Translations under genes and position numbers: made by a program
Source: Methanosarcinaceae archaeon
Lineage (GTDB): Archaea > Halobacteriota > Methanosarcinia > Methanosarcinales > Methanosarcinaceae
Reading direction: 5' to 3'
Length of the DNA: 13,004 nucleotides
Assembly: GCA_020793555.1 (NCBI GenBank)
Contig: DQIO01000278.1
Location: 1 to 13,004, forward strand
Shown here: positions 7,527 through 13,004 of the stretch, one piece after another
Layout: every line of letters begins with the position of its first letter
How positions within the stretch are numbered: position 1 is the stretch's first letter
Notes under the pieces: generated by a model
Told to the model about the DNA's origin: nothing
What the model saw: only the letters and a program-made list of their open reading frames with translations
Databases searched by the model: none

Positions 7527-7961
7527 TTAACTCACAGTGTATGTATCATAATCTGACACACCATTCTCTGTTACTACTTTAACCCTGTGTGAGCCTGCAC
7601 CTGAAAGCCCTGTTACACTTAGTGTTTTTATCTCATCAGGCGTCCACGTTATCGTAGTCGGTAAAAAAGTACATGATTGTATTGTACCATCAATTAAAAT
7701 GTCCAATTCATCTGACCTTAAAGTTTCACTTCCCGTATTTGAGATGGATACTGTAAGATCATATGATGTGGAAGAACCCGTAGGATTTGAATAATCTATC
7801 AAAATGTCGGTCTGCAAACGTTTGATCTGCATCTCATTTTTCTCATAGGATGCATCATCCACAATGTCTTCTGAAGCACTTATTACTACATAGGATGTTG
7901 TTCCAAGAATCATTGCCGATAAAAAGAAAATCGCAACAACAACAGTGGTTTCAAATCCCAT
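7527..7961 (-). CDS. arlF: Archaellum stator protein ArlF (FlaF)
   Basis: ArlF binds S-layer protein and, with ArlG, forms the stationary outer part of the archaellum motor. The protein is 144 residues: MGFETTVVVAIFFLSAMILG opens with a very short cytoplasmic tip and one hydrophobic helix (about 6-27). A charged stretch (KNEMQIKRLQTDILI) follows, then a beta-sandwich domain rich in Ser, Thr and Asp. This start and length match FlaF. The ATG overlaps the last 11 bases of arlCDE, and its ribosome binding site AGAGG lies within that gene, pointing to coupled translation. It could be confused with ArlG, but gene order (CDE-F-G-H-I-J, as in other Euryarchaeota) supports ArlF. Confidence 0.85.
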   Translation of the reverse strand: MGFETTVVVAIFFLSAMILGTTSYVVISASEDIVDDASYEKNEMQIKRLQTDILIDYSNPTGSSTSYDLTVSISNTGSETLRSDELDILIDGTIQSCTFLPTTITWTPDEIKTLSVTGLSGAGSHRVKVVTENGVSDYDTYTVS

Positions 7962-9186
7962 ACAATTCCTCTAAACCGTGCTTGACTTTTGACATTTCCC
8001 GATCAATTGTGCTTAGCATGTTCTTGTCGATCTTACGTCCACATAGCCTCTCTATAAACAGGAGAGATTTTGTGTGATCTTCAGGAAGCAGTCTCCATGT
8101 CGGTTTTTCAACATAGTAGTCTATGCCCCGTGCATAAGCCATTATTTTAAAACGTACATCTTCACTGATCCACCCAATATCTACATAGTAGTCAAGTGCA
8201 TCCATGAGATTGTTCCTTCCGACACGTTCCATCAAAAATTCGATCCAGTTAAGCAATACAACAACACTCATCGGGTCACCTTTTATGGAATCCAGACGTA
8301 CGATAGGATAACCGTCTTTTGTTTTGATTTCGGTAACATTGTCTTGTACGGAATTTTTTTTATCTTCCTCTTCATTTTCCGAAGACTCCACGACTGCTTT
8401 TTGTGCCATCTTTGAAAAGTCGGTCTTTTCCAGATCATCTACCCTTGTCGAAATATTGCTTGTGGTCTCTGCCAGATCGACAATGTTCTGATCAAATTGT
8501 TCGGTTCTTTGAGATAGTTCATCTGTTTTTGAGGACATGGTTTCTATGCTTTCGTGCAGAATCACCATTGCATCTGCAAATGCATCGATCTTTGTCTCAA
8601 TGTCACTAATCTTTACATCGGTTTCTGGGGATACCTCTGGCATTTCAGTACGCTGTGACAAAACATCAAGTTCGTTCTTTAACATGACTGCCATATCACC
8701 AAACTCGGTCATGCGCGTTTCCACTTTTTCAAAACGCTCAATATTCTCGCGTCCATTTTCGGCTTCGCCAACAAATGGATTTACCTGATTTGAAACAATT
8801 TCATAAAGAGACAGGAGTTCAAGTACACTCTGGTCGATCTTCTCAACCGTCTTCTTGACTTCTTCGCTTTCCCGCTGTACCATTGATATGTTTACATCAA
8901 CTTTCGACAGTCTGCCTTCAATCTCACTGATCTTTTTGGCATTCTCTTCTGCCATCTGATTATTAGCTGGTTCACTTGCCTGCCCCGTAGGCGAACTCAT
9001 ACCAGGTGGACCTCCACCCATATCAGGCGGACCACCTGCCGTTAAATCGGGAACTCCGCCCATACCTGGTGGACCCTCACCAAATGGTGAAGGTTCTGCG
9101 GCAAATGGTGGCGCTCCCCCACCATTGTTACCTTTTTTACTGAATGCCCCAGTCAACTTCTTTAGTTTATCAGCAATCCCAGACAT
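7951..9186 (-). CDS. Fused archaellum cytosolic ring/switch protein ArlC-ArlD/E (FlaC-FlaD/E)
   Basis: ArlC, ArlD and ArlE form a cytosolic ring around the archaellum motor and link it, through adaptor CheF, to chemotaxis signals. Here one 411-residue protein combines these parts. Residues 1-18 form a possible amphipathic helix (MSGIADKLKKLTGAFSKK). Residues 20-75 are a Pro/Gly/Met-rich disordered linker with GGPPDM and GGPPGM units. Residues 78-260 are a long coiled coil that contains the FlaC hallmark LYEIVSNQVNPFV (128-139). An acidic hinge (SSENEEEDKK) leads to a C-terminal FlaD/E domain (about 290-400) with YPIVRLDSIKGDP, VVLLNWIEFLMERVG and LDYYVDIGWIS. The ATG has a weak AGTGA site five bases upstream. 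It is the first archaellum gene of the operon and overlaps arlF by 11 bases. Confidence 0.9.
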   Translation of the reverse strand: MSGIADKLKKLTGAFSKKGNNGGGAPPFAAEPSPFGEGPPGMGGVPDLTAGGPPDMGGGPPGMSSPTGQASEPANNQMAEENAKKISEIEGRLSKVDVNISMVQRESEEVKKTVEKIDQSVLELLSLYEIVSNQVNPFVGEAENGRENIERFEKVETRMTEFGDMAVMLKNELDVLSQRTEMPEVSPETDVKISDIETKIDAFADAMVILHESIETMSSKTDELSQRTEQFDQNIVDLAETTSNISTRVDDLEKTDFSKMAQKAVVESSENEEEDKKNSVQDNVTEIKTKDGYPIVRLDSIKGDPMSVVVLLNWIEFLMERVGRNNLMDALDYYVDIGWISEDVRFKIMAYARGIDYYVEKPTWRLLPEDHTKSLLFIERLCGRKIDKNMLSTIDREMSKVKHGLEELYGI

Positions 9187-9255
9187 ATTTTCACTTATAA
9201 TAATATAATGGTATGATATAAAATATAAATAAACAATAATAGTATATGCATATCC

Positions 9256-9266
9256 TTATATATAAA
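9256..9266 (-). promoter_or_regulatory. Possible TATA box of the archaellum operon
   Basis: On the - strand TTTATATATAA lies about 70 bases before the arlCDE start. Transcription beginning about 25 bases downstream would leave a leader of roughly 45 bases. It stands in a 109-base AT-rich spacer after the DUF5658-like gene, so that gene and the archaellum genes may be separate transcripts. A second AT-rich candidate lies near 9213-9230. Confidence 0.35.
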
Positions 9267-9295
9267 TGTTTAAAAAAATGTACCATGAACGTGTT

Positions 9296-9892
9296 TTATA
9301 AATACTGTCCATGGACATATGGGAATTTTGAATGTTTTCTATTGTCAATCAAGCTGCCAAATGATACTAACACAAACATTAAACCTGTGTACACCAGGAC
9401 AACTAGAAGTGGAGAAGGCACCCCATATCCAAAAATGACAAAATCATAGATACGCATAAGGTTTGCAATTGTTGCCATAATTCCACCAAGTCCTAATGCA
9501 ACCAAAAAACCATTTGTCATCCAATACATGGGATTATTTGAAATTTTTTCAATACTAAGTACTATTGACAAAAGTGTAAGTGTTATCCACAACTTGAAAA
9601 TAATCAGACCTATCCAACCCTGCGTTTCAACAATGTGACGTGCAAATGGATTTGCTTCTGACAATATTCCACAAACATTCATCATATATGCACCTGTAAA
9701 TCCATCCCCAATTCCAAAAGTAAAAAAAACTAATGATGCAAGCAAGAATTGAATCTTTTGTTTGCTATTGAACTTGAAAATACTTTTTTTATTGTTTGAT
9801 CTGACAATATATGACAATATTTGGAAAATACTGATATTAGCACGTTCACAGGTCGCAGTTTTTTGTTCCACATTTACATTACAGTCACTCAT
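9296..9892 (-). CDS. DUF5658-like integral membrane protein of unknown function
   Basis: A 198-residue protein with a hydrophilic N-terminus of about 45 residues and roughly four hydrophobic segments (48-70, 92-114, 124-146, 151-182). Landmarks are FGIGDGFTGAYMM near the first membrane segment, SEANPFARHIVETQGW after it, and FKLW in the second. The G-D-x-x-T plus E-x-NP pattern recalls the DUF5658 family of small archaeal and bacterial membrane proteins; I infer this from memory. ATG 9892 is chosen because GAGGG lies about seven bases upstream; ATG 9928 (12 more residues) has no such site. It lies on the same strand, directly before the archaellum genes, where an archaellin gene might be expected. 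It is not an archaellin: it has four membrane segments and no prepilin-like cleavage motif. Confidence 0.75.
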   Translation of the reverse strand: MSDCNVNVEQKTATCERANISIFQILSYIVRSNNKKSIFKFNSKQKIQFLLASLVFFTFGIGDGFTGAYMMNVCGILSEANPFARHIVETQGWIGLIIFKLWITLTLLSIVLSIEKISNNPMYWMTNGFLVALGLGGIMATIANLMRIYDFVIFGYGVPSPLLVVLVYTGLMFVLVSFGSLIDNRKHSKFPYVHGQYL

Positions 9893-9928
9893 GATTAAGC
9901 CCTCATAAATTGCCGATAAATTGTTCAT

Positions 9929-10390
9929 TTATACAAAATTGGCAATAAACATCGTACAATTGAATAGTTGTATGAACCCATACTTCAATCAAATGGACGT
10001 ATTTTCCACGAGTGTGAACATGAAACATATATCCGCAGGCGTATTTTTAAAACAAATATTTTTTAGCAAACGTTGAATAATGGCAGATGATTGTGTTTTT
10101 TAACGATTGTGTACAAATATTGTAGAATAATGTATGGACATATTATGTCGAAAGTGGTTAGGGTATATGCTCAATGTACGATATACCATATACACAATAC
10201 AAAAATAATATTTGTTGGACATCTAAAACTGCTATCAACAAAAATAGTACAAAATTTACATACGTGTGGTGTCGAATTAAAGTGTTTGTAGCACGTACTT
10301 TTACCAAACTGTCGGAATAAAATAAAAATCGAAAAAAAAAAAAATAGTGCTTAGAATAGTTCTAAAAACTGTGTTGAATGTTTAAAAATA
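9929..10390. other. AT-rich gap of about 460 bases without a gene
   Basis: No supportable coding sequence was found. The longest frame (about 66 codons on the + strand near 10091-10291) has random-looking composition and no ribosome binding site. The stretch contains a dyad GGTATAT/ATATACC (10162-10187), a 13-base A-run near 10335 and further A-rich sequence towards the cytochrome terminator. It should include the promoter of the DUF5658-like gene. An untranslated RNA is possible but nothing specific supports one. Confidence 0.5.
10162..10187. promoter_or_regulatory. Dyad GGTATAT-12-ATATACC
   Basis: Seven-base perfect inverted repeat (10162-10168 with 10181-10187), separated by 12 bases. The centre-to-centre spacing of about 19 bases is long for two helical turns but possible for a dimeric regulator. 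It lies about 270 bases before the DUF5658-like start. A chance dyad in AT-rich DNA is a fair alternative. Confidence 0.3.
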
Positions 10391-10420
10391 GAAAAAAAAA
10401 GAAAGTAAAACTTACTTTCT
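10391..10420 (-). terminator. Hairpin plus T-tract terminator of the cytochrome gene, including its stop codon
   Basis: On the - strand AGAAAGTAA, loop GTT, TTACTTTCT form a perfect 9-base stem (10400-10408 with 10412-10420), followed at once by nine T (10392-10400, the first shared with the stem). The left half of the stem includes the last codons and TAA stop of the cytochrome gene. A second T-run (about 13 T) follows some 45 bases later on that strand. T-tracts are sufficient terminators in Archaea, so this is a strong candidate. Confidence 0.8.
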
Positions 10421-11371
10421 TCTACTTACAAGATAAAGAGCTGCAATTGCTCCGATTGCAGATATAATTCCAAATCCTGGCACAGATGCATCCTCTTCTG
10501 ATTCAGTCTGTGCTGGCTCATCTGGTTCTGTTGTTGTTGGTTCTGTTATTGTTGGTTCTGTTGTTGTTGGTTCTGTTGTTACAGGTGCATCAGCTGGTTG
10601 TGAACCCGAGAAGTATGAATTCGGGTGACATGCACTACATTTCATATCATCTTTTGACTTTACACCAACAATTTCATATGAGTGAAGATCATCGACTTGG
10701 TGACATCTTACACACTCCGGAACAATGATTATTTCATCATCCATGTGACATGCTACACATGTTACATCTGGAATGTGAATGTTGTGCGGTACCTGAGATG
10801 CAGAAACATTACCATCTCCGGGTCTGTGACAGTTATAACATGCCTGCTCGTCTGTCTCATTTCCGTGAACAGATGCCACATTATCATTTACGTGACATGC
10901 TTGGCACACAATATCCATGTCTGCAGTTTTAACGGGTTTCACAACATCAGGAGCCGTGCTGTGACATTTCGTACAACTTTCAATTTCGCCACCGTGATCC
11001 ATAATCAGGTCCCTGTGGCAGTGTGCACATACGCTTTCTGCAAGAGCACTGTTGTGTACACTTTCAAGTCCCTGGTGACAATAGGAACAATCTTCTGTCA
11101 CTACTTTGCCTATGTGAACCTCATGTATTGGTCCATTGTGACAATTTTCACATTGCGGAATTGCAATCGAAAGTGTCTCACCATGGCAAGCCACACATGT
11201 CACTGGTCTTCCAGCGTGTATTGTGTGAGGATTTGCGGCGTGACATGCAGACGTACAATCCACATCCATCGCATCCAAAGTGGTGACTGAAAAGCCCTCC
11301 TCTGCAGATGCAGGAATCGCTAACATAGCAACAAGAAGTGCTATCAGCGAAATAAATATCAGTTTTCTCAT
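10412..11371 (-). CDS. Secreted multihaem c-type cytochrome with PGF-CTERM surface anchor (10 CXXCH plus one CX3CH)
   Basis: Probable surface electron-transfer protein of 319 residues. Residues 1-24 are a signal peptide (MRKLIFISLIALLVAMLAIPASA). Ten canonical haem motifs begin at C59, C74, C95, C115, C133, C156, C178, C205, C220 and C245; the first cysteine motif, C39-TSA-C43-H44, is CX3CH and may bind an eleventh haem. Other scattered His residues (for example HTIH, HEVH, HNIH) can serve as distal ligands. Residues 264-283 form a Thr/Glu/Pro repeat, probably a glycosylated wall-spanning stalk. It ends VPGFGIISAIGAIAALYLVSRRK (PGF at 298-300), a PGF-CTERM signal for archaeosortase processing and lipid anchoring. 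The family resembles cytochrome c3/NrfH-like multihaem proteins. GAGGT eight bases upstream supports the ATG. Partner and substrate are unknown; a role in extracellular or membrane electron transfer is inference. Confidence 0.92.
   Translation of the reverse strand: MRKLIFISLIALLVAMLAIPASAEEGFSVTTLDAMDVDCTSACHAANPHTIHAGRPVTCVACHGETLSIAIPQCENCHNGPIHEVHIGKVVTEDCSYCHQGLESVHNSALAESVCAHCHRDLIMDHGGEIESCTKCHSTAPDVVKPVKTADMDIVCQACHVNDNVASVHGNETDEQACYNCHRPGDGNVSASQVPHNIHIPDVTCVACHMDDEIIIVPECVRCHQVDDLHSYEIVGVKSKDDMKCSACHPNSYFSGSQPADAPVTTEPTTTEPTITEPTTTEPDEPAQTESEEDASVPGFGIISAIGAIAALYLVSRRK
10524..10583 (-). repeat. Four 15-base tandem repeats coding the Thr/Glu/Pro stalk
   Basis: GGTTCTGTTGTTGTT occurs four times in tandem (10524, 10539, 10554, 10569), the second with one change and the fourth ending in ACA. 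On the coding strand each unit gives a five-residue T-T-E-P-T-type repeat. Because the period is a multiple of three, copy-number changes would keep the frame and vary the stalk length of the cytochrome. Confidence 0.9.
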
Positions 11372-11471
11372 TTTAAATACCTCTCTGATTTAACATATTG
11401 AATAATGTGATAGTGAGTAACACAATCATATTTTACTTTTTCCATATTAATAGGCGGATTTTTTAATACAG

Positions 11472-11539
11472 ATCATTCAGGTCAATGATGACGTATGAAG
11501 CTATTATTACTTCATAATTGTTTGCATATTTTATGCAAA
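11472..11539. promoter_or_regulatory. Three stacked inverted repeats between divergent genes
   Basis: Three dyads lie side by side: ATCATT/AATGAT (11472-11489, 6-base spacer), TATGAAG/CTTCATA (11494-11516, 9-base spacer) and TTTGCATA-TTT-TATGCAAA (11521-11539, 8-base arms). They lie about 100 bases before the cytochrome start and about 150 before the methyltransferase start. That position fits operators for a shared or cytochrome-specific regulator. The third is the strongest. Confidence 0.5.
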
Positions 11540-11612
11540 TGTTATTTATTCGACACATCATATTTTGAAAATCCCATTTGTTGGAATACCCACTTGTTTG
11601 ATGACAAAGTTG

Positions 11613-11620
11613 TTTAAAAG
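11613..11620 (+). promoter_or_regulatory. Possible TATA box of the methyltransferase gene
   Basis: TTTAAAAG lies about 71 bases before the chosen TTG start. A start site about 25 bases downstream would give a leader of roughly 45 bases containing the GGTGATC ribosome binding site. Evidence is sequence similarity only. Confidence 0.3.
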
Positions 11621-11680
11621 GATTGCGATTTTAACCTCTTGACGAAAGGATGATTTTAAATTGATTGAAACAGTGTAATT

Positions 11681-11687
11681 GGTGATC
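11681..11687 (+). promoter_or_regulatory. GGTGATC ribosome binding site that decides the methyltransferase start
   Basis: GGTGATC matches the archaeal 16S anti-Shine-Dalgarno core fully. It sits three bases before TTG 11691. The other possible starts, TTG 11679 and GTG 11682, lie upstream of or inside this site, so they are less likely. No in-frame ATG occurs near the beginning of the gene. Confidence 0.65.
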
Positions 11688-11690
11688 AAT

Positions 11691-12734
11691 TTGTCACGTA
11701 AAAAGAATTTTGAAAAAACCCTATATTCCGATAAAGATGGAATACGATTCGCAACACCAAAGATTGTTGCACAATATCGAGCAAAACGTTTAAAGTGCAA
11801 ACGACTAGCTGACATCAGTTGCGGCATTGGTGGACAAACGATATTCTTTGCAAAAGAATGTGATTTTGTCTATGCTGTGGAGATAGATCCAAAAAAAATC
11901 GAATACGCAAAGAAAAACTGCGAACTTCACGATATTGATAATGTCGAATTCATCTGTGGAGATGCACTGTCACCAGAGGTAATTGAGCAGATCCCAAAAG
12001 TAGATGTTGTGTTCTCAGATCCTTCCAGACCTGCCAAAGAAAATAAACGCAAAGTGATAAGTCTTGAACCTGGAATTCCAAAAGTCATATCTGCGTACTC
12101 CGATAAAACCCATAACTTTGCATTTGAAGCACCGCCCCAGATGCCACCAAAACGCATTCAATTTGATTGTGAGCGCGAATATTTGTCCCTAAATGGACAA
12201 CTCAATCGCTTGACATTATATTTTGGAGAACTGAAACAATGCGAGCGCTCAGCCATATCACTGCCGGATGGTGCACATATCAATTCAACTGATGCAACAG
12301 GTAAAAATTGTGGAACTTATGACATAACAGAAGTGTCACAACTAAGAACGTATGCATACGAACCTGACCCATCTTTGGTTAAATCAGATCTTCTGTCCCA
12401 GTTTGTAAAATCCACCGAAAATAAAATGGATGACATAAAACATGTTGAGCTATTTACAATCGATAAAAAAAGATTGCTCCTCACATCTGATACAATATTG
12501 AAAAACCCAATGCTGAAAAACAATTATTTGGTCATGCAAGTTACTGAATTTAAACCAGAGGTCATAAATTCAACATTAAAAAAGCATGATGTGGGTAAAG
12601 TTGTACTCAGAGCAGGAGTTGACCCTGCCGACTACTGGACCATAAGAAATGAAATTGAAAATGGGTTAAGTGGCAAAAAAACCATACACCTTTTTGTAAA
12701 GGATAGAACTGCAATACTCTGTGAGATTATATAA
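11691..12734 (+). CDS. Class I SAM-dependent methyltransferase, THUMP-like family
   Basis: Probable S-adenosylmethionine-dependent methyltransferase of 347 residues. Residues 20-115 hold a Rossmann-type core: motif I ADISCGIGGQTIFFA (40-54), acidic YAVEIDP (61-67), CGDAL (89-93) and motif IV VDVVFSDPSRPAK (104-116). The DPSR motif followed by basic residues and LEPG recalls the DPARR of methyltransferases with a C-terminal THUMP-like domain (about 260-347 here, including VVLRAGVDPADYW). THUMP domains bind RNA, so an RNA substrate is plausible, but the family's reaction is not known to me. The core is intact. TTG is taken as start on the basis of GGTGATC; the frame is closed by TAA at 11676. 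It is transcribed away from the cytochrome gene, with about 320 bases between starts, and has no operon partner in the window. A protein methyltransferase is a less likely alternative. Confidence 0.82.
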   Translation: MSRKKNFEKTLYSDKDGIRFATPKIVAQYRAKRLKCKRLADISCGIGGQTIFFAKECDFVYAVEIDPKKIEYAKKNCELHDIDNVEFICGDALSPEVIEQIPKVDVVFSDPSRPAKENKRKVISLEPGIPKVISAYSDKTHNFAFEAPPQMPPKRIQFDCEREYLSLNGQLNRLTLYFGELKQCERSAISLPDGAHINSTDATGKNCGTYDITEVSQLRTYAYEPDPSLVKSDLLSQFVKSTENKMDDIKHVELFTIDKKRLLLTSDTILKNPMLKNNYLVMQVTEFKPEVINSTLKKHDVGKVVLRAGVDPADYWTIRNEIENGLSGKKTIHLFVKDRTAILCEII

Positions 12735-12786
12735 TATGGAATTCACATGACACAAGTACACTGCATGCCCCTAAACTAATATTGAG

Positions 12787-13004
12787 TCAAAACCGTGATG
12801 GAGCCAGTGTCGTGCCAAGTGTCGGATTATGAAGGGCATAGATCATATGCCACAATTTCAATTTTCCAAATTCCAAAATGACCGATAGGTTTCTACACAA
12901 CGCCGTCGCCATATTGCGAACAAACCTAGCGGATTCAAGTAACATATTATGTATTTGTATAGCTGGTTTCGATAACTCACTTTCCGAATCATTTGTTTTA
13001 TAAT
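12787..13004 (-). CDS. Doubtful partial reading frame, C-terminal 71 codons of an unknown protein
   Basis: On the - strand a frame is open from the right edge to TGA (12787-12789). It reads SELSKPAIQIHNMLLESARF and continues with LEFGKLKLWHMIYALHNP to the stop. No family is recognised, and an open frame of this length can occur by chance or be a decayed gene. The 52 bases between the methyltransferase stop and this frame show nothing else. A dyad GGCATA-GATCA-TATGCC lies at 12835-12851 inside the frame. Confidence 0.25.
   Translation of the reverse strand, partial: YKTNDSESELSKPAIQIHNMLLESARFVRNMATALCRNLSVILEFGKLKLWHMIYALHNPTLGTTLAPSRF

Noticed and set aside
9296..9892. Archaellin or prepilin peptidase at the head of the archaellum operon
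   Set aside because: The protein has about four membrane segments and a long hydrophilic N-terminus, no class III signal peptide, and no GxGD-type peptidase motif with a second aspartate (its GIGDG is in the first membrane segment only).
10091..10291. Small + strand reading frame of 66 codons in the AT-rich gap
   Set aside because: No ribosome binding site, random-looking composition (many I, Y, C, H, K) and no resemblance to a known small protein.
10682..11290. Long + strand reading frame of about 200 codons opposite the cytochrome
   Set aside because: It is a shadow of the CXXCH-coding pattern on the other strand; the Cys/His/Thr-rich translation is an artefact and the - strand gene is certain.

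Overview
The window looks like the chromosome of a methanogenic archaeon, most likely of the Methanosarcinales/Methanosarcinaceae. Reasons: a complete block of archaellum (archaeal flagellum) motor genes, a multihaem c-type cytochrome that ends in an archaeal PGF-CTERM surface-anchoring signal, archaeal-type leucine genes, GGTGATC-like ribosome binding sites, and AT-rich gene spacers. The genus cannot be fixed from sequence reading alone.

Left part (1-2750, + strand): the 3' end of leuD (isopropylmalate dehydratase small subunit), an unrecognised conserved-looking protein, a gene-free stretch of about 600 bases with an inverted GCGCAGAG-type repeat and a pentanucleotide array (six ATCTA units), then leuB (isopropylmalate dehydrogenase). 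LeuD and LeuB act in leucine synthesis; the protein between them has no function readable here.

Centre (2832-9892, - strand): reading from right to left, a DUF5658-like membrane protein, then a fused ArlC-ArlD/E protein, ArlF, ArlG, ArlH, ArlI and ArlJ. Together these form the cytosolic ring or switch part (ArlCDE), the stator (ArlF, ArlG), the motor ATPase with its regulator (ArlI, ArlH) and the membrane platform (ArlJ). Spacers are short (11-27 bases), apart from an 11-base overlap of arlCDE with arlF and a 147-base gap before arlG. That gap holds a second pentanucleotide array and a doubled ribosome-binding-site motif. No archaellin gene lies in the window. A hairpin after arlJ separates the operon from convergent leuB.

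Right part (9893-13004): an AT-rich gap of about 500 bases; a secreted cytochrome on the - strand with ten CXXCH motifs and one CX3CH motif, followed by a hairpin plus T-tract terminator that includes its stop codon; a divergent intergenic region with three stacked inverted repeats; and, on the + strand, a class I methyltransferase resembling the THUMP-like family. The last 270 bases hold no confident gene, only a possible partial reading frame on the - strand.

Most notable points: (1) the 10-11 haem surface cytochrome beside the archaellum genes; (2) two NTAAT-type pentanucleotide arrays, each in the same sense just upstream of a start codon (leuB and arlG); (3) an archaellum motor operon without an adjacent archaellin but with a DUF5658-like gene at its head; (4) the cluster of dyads between the cytochrome and methyltransferase genes.
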